64,000 nucleotides of DNA from Neurospora crassa OR74A (Eukaryota; Ascomycota; Sordariomycetes; Sordariales; Sordariaceae): NCBI RefSeq assembly GCF_000182925.2, contig NC_026503.1, positions 1,798,001 through 1,862,000 of the forward strand. Direction: 5' to 3'. The notes under the pieces are model-generated. The model ran no database searches. It worked only from the letters and a program-made list of their open reading frames with translations, and was not told the origin of the DNA. A program made the position numbers and the translations under genes. Shown in pieces: positions 1 to 11,755 of this stretch; position 1 is the stretch's first letter; every line of letters begins with the position of its first letter.

Positions 1-510
1 CTCGGGATAGTGGCGACAGGGCTGGCCGCGGAACGGTTCGATCCAGACCCATCCGAGTCGGTCTTTAATGGTAACAGGAGGGATTTCCTCCTGCGCCTCG
101 AATCCACTGGAAATATGGAGACCGGCATCGTGGTTCCCAGCGAACCCCGTCCGATCAGGCCCATCCACGATGACGGTATCGGTGCCTCCACCAGTCCAGT
201 CCAGCCAGTAGTTCAGCGGCGGGAGAGTTGGGACTTGGGGGGGGGAGACTAGGGCTTGAAGGGGGGGTTGTAACGGCGGTAACGGAGGCAGCACGGGAAG
301 CGGGCGACAGTAATGACAGCGATATGTAATAAGGGATATTGGGTATCCGTTTTGGCTTCGTGTTTTTGATATTGGGCCACAAAAGAAGGAGCTTTGGCGG
401 CTCCAGCTGTTTGGCTCCTTGCTTGTGGTATCTTTGACCGCCAAAAGGGGGGGTGCGTGGGCGGGTTTGTTGTGTTGTTCCAGAATTGGCTTCCTTGCTC
501 GTTTCTTTCT
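1..510 (-). CDS. Possible partial coding frame running off the left edge, function unknown
   Basis: On the minus strand one frame stays open from about 510 down to base 1 (about 170 codons) without an in-frame ATG, so it would need an upstream exon. The part below 248 reads most like protein, with a YWLDWTGGG stretch, a DTVIVDG stretch and a GWVWIEPF stretch. It follows a TAG at 251-249 that could be a splice acceptor. The plus strand is also open across 10-252, which GC-rich DNA can give by chance, and no known family was recognised. If real, it is the 3' part of a gene cut by the window edge and divergent from nrc-1. Confidence is low. Confidence 0.27.
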
Positions 511-933
511 TTAGTTCTTGAAGCGAGACTGGGACAATCTCGCTAATGTGCAATGTGCTTTCAGCATCCAGGACACCACAAGACAGGCATAGGGACAGAA
601 CAGATCCAGGTCCAGGTTCCAGGTACCGGCCGCGGGACACCAATTGGTGTTTATGTATATGTACTAGTGATTGGATAGTGGATGGATGAATCAGAGGTCT
701 TGGGCTCCAGGGCTCTGGAGGAACGCCGTCTCATATGAGCCAGGTGGCCGGCCGTGCAGTTCGTCACAGGCACTCGCAGGCCGTCCGATGCGCCGGGGGA
801 GGACGTCAATTAAAGAAGGACTGGAGACTTGGGGGACGACAGGTGAGCGTCTGGCGGGGGTCCATTCGGGTATCGGACGATGCTCGTTAACGGGCCTTGG
901 CGGCGTCGGTCAGGCCGGGCAGTGGAAAGAAAG

Positions 934-961
934 AAAAAAAAAAAAAAAAAAAAAAAAAAAA
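934..961. repeat. Poly(A) tract, 28 A
   Basis: An uninterrupted run of 28 A follows a GAAAGAAAG approach. It is a homopolymer microsatellite. No retroposon body or target duplication could be recognised beside it. Confidence 0.9.
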
Positions 962-1122
962 GCAGCAAAAACCGGGATTGCGACTTGGAGAGCTGAGCTT
1001 GGAGCGGGGGGGCCGTTCTCGATCAATCGGATCCAATTCCCGGGATCATGGATATTGGAGATGTGGAAAGGTCGCGTTTTTTTTTTGCTAGACACCCGGA
1101 ATTGCGGTTGCGGTTGCGATGA

Positions 1123-1147
1123 GATGCGATGCGATGCGATGCGATGC
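1123..1147. repeat. GATGC pentanucleotide tandem repeat, 5 copies
   Basis: Five perfect copies of GATGC stand head to tail, preceded by looser GCGGTT and GATGA variants. It is a simple sequence repeat in non-coding DNA. Confidence 0.9.
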
Positions 1148-3157
1148 GAGAATTGACGACGAGGACCCGGATGGTCAGTATCGATGTAGTGTATGCGAAG
1201 ATGGACGGGGTTTTGGCGGGTGTGATGATCTTGGAGGTAGTCGTCCAGGTAGTCGTCTACCTAGGATGGCAGTGCTGTGCAGCTACGTAGTAAGTATAGT
1301 CGCTCCCAGAGAAAGTTGTCCATCCGCGGCTGAGATTGGCCGAATGCTCCTTGTTGCGGTTCTGAACAAACAGAGCAGCTTGATGGACCATGGAAGACGG
1401 CAAACAGGAGAATGGCTCGATGGAAGATTTTCACTAGGACGAATACCGAAAAACATTTGCTTTTTTCTTCTTACTGCTTCCAAGTCCTGCCAAGATGCAC
1501 GTTATACGTATCCACGGGTTTCTATCCAGTCTCTAGTGCCCGGTGCTCTGGTTGACATTGGACTGAATGGAAAGGTGTGGGAGGGCATGGCATGGCATGG
1601 CCCGCCGACGAGAGCAACAACCTGCCGAACGTAGAAAATTACCCGCCCTGCCGGTTGTGCCCGTCCATCCAGCTTGTGATAACTTTTGCTCAATGTCCAT
1701 CCGCTATCGTCTCGGCTCGCTTTCCCTGTCCGCCCGCGGCAGAGTAGGGCACATGTCTGGCAGAGCATCTTGACAAATGGAAATCTCAAGCCGGCCAACT
1801 GCCAGGCCCTGTCTCAACACGGACTTCACGGGCAATGAACCTCATGGTGCCAGTGTCGACCAGGGCACATGTTGAGATACTCTGACTAGGTACACTACTC
1901 GTCTACCCGCTCCCGTCGCCCTGTCTATCACTGTCCACCACGGCGGAAGCACTGGTCGATCGGTTCCGGAAACAGTCGAGAGTTTGTCGCAGTGCAATTA
2001 GGTCCAAGAGAATGATGTTATCATATTCCCAATCAGGTTGCCGCCAATGAGAATGCTGCGGGGCTCCATGCCGGTCGGGAGTCGGGACCTACCCTTCTGC
2101 CAAGGCTGCGAACATCAAGCTTCCTGGCAATCTCCAATTTTCCCCCTCAAACCTCAAGGCCGGCAGGCCATCAAGGTCCATGTAACTTTTATGTGTTTGC
2201 ACAGCTGCTTGTTTCTGGTCGTTCTCGTTGACTCTGGATAGAGTTGGAGCTTGGCATGTGTGACCGAACTACATAGACCAGCATCGAGCGGACGGGGACA
2301 GGGGTAGGGGCGCTGCAGTGACAAAGGCGTGCAACTTTTGTGTGCTGTGTCAAAATCTCGTGAACCCTTAATTCTACTTTTTTTTTCTTTTTTGTTCTTT
2401 TTCTTGTGGCATTTGTCTCTTCGGAGTCACGGTACGTATGTAACGGGGAGTAATGAGAGCAGTAAACCGGCATGACGGAGCGAGACAAGCGGAAAGACAG
2501 GCCCGGCAAGGTAACAGATCACACAGGGGAAAAAGGAGCGATCTCGATGCGATAAGTGTCGATCCCGGCCGAATTCGGCGAGGTTGCGAATGGAATGGAA
2601 GAAGCTTCCGTTGGTTGGCTCATGCCTCATGGGCCTTAATTGTGATGGTTCCGGGAATTTCGAAAGCGCCTGGCGCCGACCGAAGCCTGAGCTCGAAGCA
2701 GAAGCGGAGCCGCACTTGCTGCCTTTAACTCCCGTCCCGGTCCCCTCCTCCCAATTTCAGTTCCGCTGTGCAATTAGCATGGGTTCCTGGTGTAAGTGTG
2801 GCGCGAGCTATTCACTTGGACTAATTCTGGTGTGGCTTGCACATTCCTTTTCCCCATCGCACGAAATCGCATGCGGGCGAGAACGTGACCGCCCTAGTGG
2901 CCCGGTCCTGGATGTTTCGTCCCTTTCAGTGCAATGAGAACTGAACGGGAACTGCCTGTAAATGGCATCGCATCGTTTCTTCGGGATCTGACGACCACGG
3001 CATCCATAAATGTTTCATGTTCCGTCCTCGTCCAGTTACATTGCCAATGGCCTCTTGCGACCTTCTAATCATGCCAAGTACAGTTCACCCCTGGAAAGTT
3101 CGTTAGCGTGGTACTTGTAAGCAGCTTTCGACAAGGGAAGCGAAGGGGATCTGTAAA

Positions 3158-3185
3158 TACCCTATAACTTACCAATTATAGGGTA
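3158..3185. repeat. Perfect 10-bp inverted repeat (hairpin)
   Basis: The arms TACCCTATAA (3158-3167) and TTATAGGGTA (3176-3185) are exact reverse complements around an 8-base loop. It has no T-run of a terminator and no adjacent gene, so its role is unknown. Confidence 0.85.
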
Positions 3186-4550
3186 AGTCCAAGTGTTTCT
3201 AGTGATTTGGGCACCTTGGCTGGTGAAAAAAACCGTGTGTGTGTGTGAGCTGTCTGGATTGTCTGTCAACTCTTTCTCTCCTCGAAATCAAGCGATTTCA
3301 GCCAATTAAAAGCCGTAGATAGATGTGTCTAAGCTTGCAATCCCCCCTGTTACATGTTGTGGGGCGGGTAACACGCTAACAAACTTTCCAGCATTGATCT
3401 GTAAACCAGGGTCGCCAGGGGAAGCCTTTGATGAGGAGAAGGAATAAGGATGAACTCTTTATGCATTCATCATGGGATCTTCCCTCTGCAGTTTTTGTCG
3501 AAAAAATAAGCGTGCACGTGTGCACATGGTCCCATGCCTGTACACAAGTAGTAGTGTTGTACGTACGCATTAAAGTTGCAGTTGCTTTCGTCATGCCTCA
3601 CTGCACAAATGCAGCCAAGAGTATACCTCCCTTCCCTTGAGTCCCCTAATGTTCCCTCTCCGCTCACTCAATCCCTGACTACATCCATCCTATTTTTTGG
3701 GCTGGATCTCTTGTTCGGCATGTTTGACCTTGTCTTGTCCATCCATGGCCGCGGCCAGAGACGATACAAGAGAACTGACACTACGAGGATGACAACGCAA
3801 GCATAATTCGGTATCCGGTATGGGACACTCGGACCGCAACATACACGCAACACCCGACTGTACTGCGGCTGCAAACTTCCCTACCTGCCATTACATTATG
3901 TGGAAGACTTCCCCTGCTGTGCCCGTCGTGCCTGTATGGTCCCGTTACACAAACATGGGATGGGCGATACGAACGCGCTGTTGGTGGTCGCAGATATATG
4001 ACCGCCATCCGTCATGCCGTCACGGCGAAAGAACGCAAATACTAGCTATGTCGCAGTAGCAGTCCATTTTCGAGAAAGGCTTATTGCCGTTATCTCGCCG
4101 CGCTTCAGGGGGAAAGCGGGCTTTGTTCTGATGTGACCTCTTCTTCAAGTATCCGAAAACTGGAAGCGCTGGGCCTCCCTAACAGGAGATTACACCAGTT
4201 GCCCTTGACTCTTCATCTCTCCTCTTCCGGGTCACACCTCGGTGTCAGCAGCCGCGAAGCTGAAGAAGATCACTCTGCAGACCGCTTGTCGCTGCTTGTC
4301 AAGTCTCAGAAAAAATGACCTCATTCACAGCCTTGAACCATCTATCCTGGACGACGAATCCCCCGCGCAGCAAAAGTACCACTTGTTAGGCGACGGAGGG
4401 AGACACTGGGATCGTTCCCAAACAATCGTGAAGATGTGCACTAAGACGTAGAACCTATGGCCTCTTTGGGCACGAGAGTTGATGAAACGACAGCGGTTTC
4501 AGTGTCGATCCTCTTTGAGCATCTCGGTGCTCTGAAGCATCCCTGTTCCT

Positions 4551-4575
4551 GGAATATGGAAGATTCCCATATTCC
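4551..4575. repeat. 9-bp inverted repeat (hairpin)
   Basis: GGAATATGG (4551-4559) and CCATATTCC (4567-4575) are perfect reverse complements with a 7-base loop, in non-coding DNA. Confidence 0.8.
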
Positions 4576-4919
4576 GTGGTGTGGAGGATCCGCCGAGATT
4601 TGCTGGCTTGCATCGGTCTTTGGTCTTTGTAAAGTCTCGGGAAAGATCCAATATCACTAGTGCACGGCCCTCATTTTCCACGGCGAGACAAGAGGAATGG
4701 ATGATATCTGATGCCTCGTTAATTCTGATCCGTTTTGACTAGGTAGTATTACTCATCGTATTAGGAAAAGGGGCAAAAGCCAAAAAAGAATGCCGGGTCG
4801 GAGTTCATGCGACCTGAGATCCGCCCTCAGCCTCTTATCTTTTCAGCTCGACCACAAGGAAAGTTGAGTGGGGTTCAAACGGATAGCACATGCGATGGGT
4901 TGGTGCAGGCGAGCAAGGG

Positions 4920-4956
<37 letters not shown>
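4920..4956. repeat. Poly(A) tract, 37 A
   Basis: An uninterrupted run of 37 A, the longest homopolymer in the window. No retroposon body is recognisable upstream, so it is most simply a homopolymer microsatellite. Its exact length is liable to sequencing error. Confidence 0.9.
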
Positions 4957-4958
<2 letters not shown>

Positions 4959-7200
4959 CTTGGGGTCCATTCGCATGAAGCCTTATTGTCCCTGGGGTCG
5001 CTCAGACTTCTCGATAAAGGAAACCCTGGGACGGAGGGTTACGCGACAGCATCAAGGAAATGAATGGGGGCTTTTCGGCGGTATACTAACATGTTGCCCC
5101 GTGCTGTTCAGTCGCATCTTTCCACCGCCCCTTCCCGCCCATAGTGTGTGTAGTTCCAGCAGAATTAGATTGTGGCCTGCAAAAAGCGAGATACGGGTCG
5201 ATAATCGACGCCGTGGCTGGAACGAAGACGCAACAAAGAAAAGGACTCAAAGCTTCCATGCAGACCAGTGTGCTGAGTTTGGTGGTGGCAATGGAACGTT
5301 AAGTTGGGTTGGGGCGGTTATCTGCGTGCGAAGGCGTGGAGGTTGCCCAGACATGCTGCCGGAACCACGGCTCTCTTGAATATGCCTAACTACATACACT
5401 ATCACCTATCCACATGGCTAGGTGACGTTTCAGGCCGATTTTTCGGTCCCTAGTGCCGATCTTCCACTTTGCTGTTCACTTCTTGTCGTTGTTGTCGTTG
5501 TCGTTGTTGCCGGGTGTTGTTTGACTTTTATTTGCGCCTCTTCATGCCGGTCCCGATGCACCAACAACAGACAAGAACAGTCTCTTGAGTTGGGGAACGA
5601 TGGCTCGACGAATTGTTGGCCTGGTATCTACACTACCACTATCCACGGCGTTGTGACACTTGGGGCGCAGAAGTTGGATGCCATCATTTCCAAATACGAC
5701 ATCGTCTTTTTCGGTTCCCGAGCGATGTGAGAGGTGGAGCCAAAGAAGCGTTGTTTCAAGGGGCGCCTGCAATGATTAGCGGCTTGGCGGCTTGGCGGCG
5801 GATGATTCTGCAGGCTGTCCAATCCGCCGCTAGCGTTAGAGCCCCCGCCTTCTCTTTACAGACACTTGCACAAGTCTTGCAGGGTAAGTAGTCGCAGTCC
5901 CGTCCAGGCCGCATTCAACGCATTCAACGCCGCGGTTTCCTCTCTTCAGCAGCCCGCTAGAGAGGGAAGGTGCAGCAAAAGACGCTATCGTCCCAATCCA
6001 GGCCCAGGGCAGTCAGGCCCCCGGCTGTCCCTGCCCCCGCGGCGGCCACTTCCATCGTGACAACAACCTACACAAGTGGAAAGAGCGACTCCATGCCCAC
6101 TGAAGCGAGCTCCTCCTCCGTCCTCCATCTTCCTTCTCCATTTGTCGAGTTGTCGGGCTAACTTTTTCTTCGTCTCTCTTTCCATTCGCTCCGCAGTCGG
6201 CATTGAGGGGTTTTTCTTGCCGTGGTCTCTTCGTTGTGCGTAAAGAATTTGCGCACTTTGCGTGTTGTCTCTCTCTCTCCTCCAGCAGCGCTCACATTCC
6301 ACCCCGGACAAGTCAACCAAATTTTGGATCATCGCGGGCAGCGCACAGGGCACCGCTGCAGATAGTACACAGCAGGCATTGCACAGGCTTCCCAAGCCGG
6401 GCACCTTCAACTAGGTACACTACTTACTAGTTCTACTTGCATTGACATCCATCACTACTTCACTACATATTATTTCGGCTGGGTGCTTTGATGTCCATTC
6501 TCTTGTTGTGTGCGAGTTTCAAGAGACAATAAAGAGGGTTGCTATCATTGTCGCAGACAGCCCGTTGCGCGCTTCCAGGTCCCCTCCCCTCCGCTTCCCT
6601 CCCTCCCCCAAGGAGAGACAGTGTTAGGTAGCGGGCCGGGCGGCTTTGTGGTTAGTACCGTTAGTCTCCTCGTTGGCTGTCAGTGTCACGAATAAGGAGA
6701 TTCCAACAACACACCTCTAACCAAGGGCCCCTTGCTCCCTCTCCACGTCGTCTTTCTTGCCGAGCCTGCTTCATATCCAAGCGTGTGACCACCAACACAC
6801 GTTCACCACGCACCAGCTCCAGGCATTACCGCACCTTGTTGAGCTTGTTGGGCCCGACGCCAGACAATTCTTTCGGTCGCTTCATCCACTTCCACATATA
6901 CCGGACGACGGGCAAGCCACTGATTGCCGGACAGCGGTCAGCCCATCTTTGCCTTGGCTTTTTGGATTAGCATCGGCAGTCTGTGCGCCTACATATTCAC
7001 CATCGCCGTTCCCTGCAGAAAGCAGCAGTAGCAGCAACAACCGCCGCCTTTGCTTCTGCTTCTGCTTCTGCTTCCATCGATCCCCCCTCCCCCCCAACCG
7101 CTCTGCACGCGCAAAACATTCGACGTCGTCTCGCCACCACCAGAAAATACACCTAACAGCCCATGTCATCATTACTTCCAAGCTGACCGTCGCTTCAACC

Positions 7201-10013
7201 ATGGCCATGCTGGCATCCAAGTCGCCCTATACGCCTTCGCTGGGTTCCCAGTCGTCCACCATGATGGCGAGCACACCACAAACCGCCTACAATCCTTCGC
7301 GAAGAGCGCCTGCAGTCTCTCATGCGACCAACCAGAACTATGCGAGTCCTACCGAATCCGAATTTTCCGAACTTGACGGGCCCGAATCGGTCAAGAACTG
7401 GAACGAGGACAGGGTGTGCGAATATCTCAGGAGCGTAAAATGCGGCGACTACGAAAGGATATTCCGCAAAAATAACATAAATGGCGAGGCGCTTTTGGAG
7501 ATTGACAAGGAGGTCCTCAAAGAGATGGGAATCGAAAAGGTTGGAGATCGCGTCCGCTTGTTTCTGAGCATCAAGAAACTCCGGACACAGACCTATGCGA
7601 ACCAGAGAAAGAGAGACAGGGTCAGTTTGGCTATTCAGGTGTCCGGGCTTGCCACTTTGACTTGGCTTAACGGCTAATGCTTCTCTAGGAATCCTTTGCT
7701 GTACTTGATAACCAGTATTCAGCGACTTCTTTACGAGTGCCCATCACAAATCGGTCAGCGGCAACGTCCGCTCCTCGGCGCTATGACCGCCAGTACGAAC
7801 TCACCCCCAATGCCGACATGTCGAAACCTTCCTCGCGGCCGACCTCGCCGCTACCTAGTTCTGACTACAACAGACAAGCCCGGCGAGGCTATGTGCAACA
7901 ACAGGGCTATGGCAATCAACCTACACAAGCTGCTCCCTCGCGGTTCCCCATGTCTCCTCCTGAGTCCCACCCCGGCCGATTGGTACAAGCCCACACTAGG
8001 AACAACTCCAGCATGGATGGTTCGCTGATGGCTGCGCTGCCACAGGGTCAGGATGTCATTCGCGTCATCTCCACAGGTGGCGTAACCAAGGTTGTTAAGA
8101 TTGCCGACTGCAACACCTGTGAAGAGGTTATGCGTGTTACCCTACGTAAGTTTGGCCTGCGGGAGGACCATGAAAGGAATTACTGTTTCTGGGTACTGGC
8201 CGGCGTTGATCCGGACCCAAACCAATGCCGCCGCCTCGGGGATACGGAGCTGTGGAGAGTCATCAAGGACCACACTCGCCCAGAGCGCAACCGCCTGATT
8301 CTCAGGCGTGTTCCTTCTGGAGAGCCGGGCAAGGCAGAACTCGAAAGAGCAGCTGCCATTGCGATGGAGGAAGCACAGCAAACACATAGGCCTCCAATTG
8401 AGCCCAGCGATAAGCGGAGTCAGCTGAAGCTGCAAAAGGTGCTGGGAGTGGGCTGGGAAGACCTCCAACAACAGCCTCCGCTGTCTCCCATGTCCTATCA
8501 GGACCGAGAAAGAAACGTCTCAAACGCTGCTAGGGATCTAGAGCGGCCAGCACCTCTGGAAACCCCCAGGGCCATGCCTCGCCGTACACAAGCACTTCGT
8601 CAGTTCGGTGGGCTGAGACCGCCTAGCGAGCTTATCGCCTCGGATCTTACGAGCTACTTTCCAGATCACTCTCGTGAAGCTATTGACAGGACGGCCCGTT
8701 TGTCCATGAGACGCTCGGCACGTCTGAGTAGAGTGAACCATCGTCTGAGTGTTGCCAGCACCCTTAGCTTTGCCTCTAGCATACAAGACGCTCCGCCGAT
8801 CCCTACCATCGCAGACAGCTGGTTGACCGCTTCCAACCAGATTGCCAAGGTACGCCCGCGTGATGTGCTGCCAAGGGCGCCTCACGGGTATAGAGATTCT
8901 GTGGCTTCATCCGTGCTTGATACGCTACAAGAAGAAGGCTCCCCAACCGAGCCTAACCGGAGATCATTCGTTCCATTTTCGGACAGCGGCTCGGATACAG
9001 CTGCAGTTAGCGTCATTGATCCCGATGGTAACATAGTCAGACACAGTTACTACGACAGCGGCACCAACAACTCGGCCGATTCCGCGGTAATACAGGAAGC
9101 ACTTGCTGAAGATGGCGAGGATGCAGCTGACAAGGAGCTTCAAACTTTTCTGGCGGGCGACGCTTGGGACGACAGTATGTGGATGAAGGGTTCTCTTATC
9201 GGCCAGGGTTCATTTGGCTCCGTGTACCTCGCCCTACATGCCATCACTGGTGAACTGCTCGCCGTGAAGCAGGTCGAGACACCTGCGCCTGGTGCAGACA
9301 GTAAGAACGATGCCCGCAAGAAGAGCATGATTGAAGCGCTCAAGCGCGAGATCACCCTCCTTCGTGACCTCCAACATCCCAATATCGTGCAGTACCTGGG
9401 CTGCAGCTCATCCGCGGAATATCTCAACATTTTCCTCGAATACGTTCCCGGTGGTTCCGTGCAGACCATGCTCAACCAATACGGTGCCCTCCCTGAATCA
9501 CTCGTTCGCAGCTTCGTTCGCCAAATCCTCCAGGGCCTCTCCTACCTCCACAACCGTGACATCATTCACCGCGACATCAAGGGCGCCAACATCCTTGTCG
9601 ACAACAAAGGTACCATCAAAATCTCCGATTTCGGCATCTCCAAGAAACTCGAAGCCACCAACATCCTCAACGGCGCCAACAACAACAAGCACCGTCCCTC
9701 ACTGCAAGGCTCCGTCTTCTGGATGGCTCCTGAGGTAGTCAAACAAACCAGTTACACCCGCAAAGCCGACATCTGGTCACTCGGCTGCCTGGTGGTCGAG
9801 ATGATGACGGGTACCCACCCGTTTCCCGATTGCACCCAGTTGCAGGCCATCTTCAAGATTGGCGGCTCCAAGGCCTCGCCGACGATCCCGGATAACGCTA
9901 GCGAGGAGGCTAAGCAGTTCCTTGCGCAGACATTCGAGATTGATCATAATAAGCGGCCGAGCGCAGATGAGCTGATGTTGAGCCCGTTCTTGACGCCTGT
10001 GCCCGGGACATAG
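7201..10013 (+). CDS. nrc-1: MAP kinase kinase kinase NRC-1 (Ste11/Byr2 family)
   Basis: This is the serine/threonine MAPKKK at the top of the cell-fusion and pheromone-response cascade (NRC-1, MEK-2, MAK-2 in Neurospora), phosphorylating the MAPKK in the cytoplasm and at cell tips. Two exons are seen, 7201-7620 and 7689-10013, joined in phase 0 over a 68-nt GTCAGT..CTAG intron, giving 914 residues. Domains in order are a SAM domain (about 64-131), a Byr2/Ste11-type Ras-binding domain (about 262-355), a long disordered regulatory linker, and a C-terminal kinase domain (about 638-908). The kinase shows the glycine loop GQGSFG from G645, ATP-binding K667, HRDIK from H767 and DFG at D787, so it looks active. 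The start at MAMLASK follows AACC and precedes the SAM domain. An open frame continues upstream into pyrimidine-rich leader, but that part is not protein-like. The gene converges on vps18. Confidence 0.95.
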
Positions 10014-11755
10014 GAGTCTTCCAATAAAGTGTGAGAGTTTTCGTATGTCAGAAATTGACATAAGAGGAGGATTTAATCAGGGCTTGAATTGTAGTGACAA
10101 AAAACATGTGTATGTGTTGCTACTCATCTGTGAGGTTTGTCTGTCTGTCACGCTGTCTGTTTTACGCTGGTGTCTGTCAAATGTGGTCTGTCTGAAAACG
10201 ACTATGACTACTTCCTTTCTTTTCCCCAAGTTCTTGTTTTGATTACCTCTTTTTGTTTTTGATTTGATGTTGCTCACTCAGCAGGCTGGCTGGCTGGCGC
10301 CGGGCAGGACAGGGCAGGCAAAAAATGGCACTTTTTCCGAGACAAATACTACCGACGGATGGCATCTTGTTTTGTTGGGACGGGGATAGGGACATTTTTG
10401 TGATTTTTCCGGTCATTTTTCATTTCCATGTTAAGTTTTCCTTTTAAACTCCATTCATTTTTTTTTCTCATATACAATACCTACCTACTACCAACATGGC
10501 GGCAGGAAGGTGTAAAGAAGACGGGGATAGGAACTGGGAATATTTCAACGATGTGATGGACGAGTCAGAACCGATTAACATGATGATGGGATGGAAGGAC
10601 GAGGAGGAAACTTATTGGAACTGGGAGGGCTGGGTATGGTGGGGCGAGGAAGGGAGAGCGGTATGCAGTCGTGAAAGGGGAGGAGGAAGAGAGCGATAGT
10701 GACTGAAAAGAAAGTGTTTAAAGTTCAAGTACCTGACTTCCTGAGATGACCCTTTCGGTGACTTTCAATCCTCTGGCTTTAAGCAAGAGTATGGTACCTG
10801 TCTGTGTATGTTGTGGGCGGTAGTGACTCGGTCTGTCTACTGTACCTCCTACAAGCCTGGCATTCTATAGGCTCATTTGGGAATATTAGAAGAGCACACC
10901 TCCTTTGGAGCCGTTACAGACTTTGGTTCGACCCTTCTTTGTGACGACGGAAGTCGATATTTCCTCTGTTAAAACCTTCCTCACACGGCAGTCATTCATT
11001 CATAGGCGTGAACTCTCGAGTGGACGCCAAACCATCAATGCGGGTAGGTGGCCCAGAAGATCAACTCACTGCTGCGGAAGCTTTTTTAATAGTCATAGCC
11101 GAGCAGCTTCTAGAAAAATGGATGGCTTCGATGAAGTTTCACATGAAAACTGGACTCAACAGCTAGTCCACTGTGCTTTGGCTTCAAGCCGTTTCAAACT
11201 GAGGAAGAAGCTCGGTAGGTAGCCATACGAAATGCTTTTTATAGGTCCCGCCGGCTCTTATGCAATTGGTTCACTTCACGGCTTTAGTTGGTAAGGAAAG
11301 GAACGAAGTAACGAAGCTTCAAGCTTAGTACTGTAGACGTTCCTTTCTTAAGGTATGCAAGCAAGGAGAAGACAACATCGATGCGAAAGAGCGGAACTTG
11401 ATTGAAGGCCCTATCCGCCGCGTGTGCTGCTGTAAACTAGGTACCTAGGTAGGTAGGTGACCGTCAAGGTGCTCGTATATAACGGGTATCTCATTCATCC
11501 TTTTCTTGAACACTACCTCTACTACTGCATGTAGGTACCTATTTAACTGCCAACTCGTTGAAAGTAGAAGGGTTCAATCATTCTTCGGACCAAGAAGATA
11601 TGATGTGATGTAAAACATCGACGCTCCATGATAACAACCCTTTGACTTTTCACCGACATGGAAGAGAAATGGAAAAACGGAAAAAGACAGAAAAAAAAAA
11701 ACATGCATGCTGATGATAATCTCTCTTACTTTGGCACACGACTCCAATTCGTAAC
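10014..11755. other. Intergenic region between convergent nrc-1 and vps18
   Basis: This 1.74-kb stretch holds the 3' untranslated regions of both genes. The first 500 bases are T-rich and typical of a fungal 3' end. A 67-codon open frame at 10496 and one of 105 codons at 10905 have no family features. A TACCTAGGTAGGTAGGT-type motif lies at about 11438-11458. No RNA gene was seen. Confidence 0.6.

Larger units (their letters stand above)
511..7200. other. Long gene-poor region and probable nrc-1 upstream/leader region
   Basis: No convincing protein gene was found in about 6.7 kb. Open frames here are short, overlap on both strands and show no family motif. The stretch holds two long poly(A) runs (934-961 and 4920-4956), a GATGC tandem repeat (1123-1147) and two perfect hairpins (3158-3185 and 4551-4575). 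Pyrimidine-rich, CTTC/CTCC-rich DNA from about 5.9 kb up to the nrc-1 ATG looks like a fungal promoter and long 5' leader. A GTAAGT at 5884 could be a leader-intron donor, but no acceptor could be fixed. Many upstream ATGs occur in 6.2-7.2 kb. Confidence 0.6.

Noticed and set aside
6757-7200. Upstream in-frame extension of the NRC-1 reading frame
   Set aside because: The extension is rich in Ser, Pro, Arg, Cys and Phe without family similarity, and the known protein start MAMLASK lies at 7201.
7621-7677. Read-through frame after NRC-1 exon 1 (VSLAIQVSGL..)
   Set aside because: It is intron sequence: GTCAGT donor, TTAAC/CTAAT branch region and CTCTAG acceptor, and the frame continues correctly after splicing.
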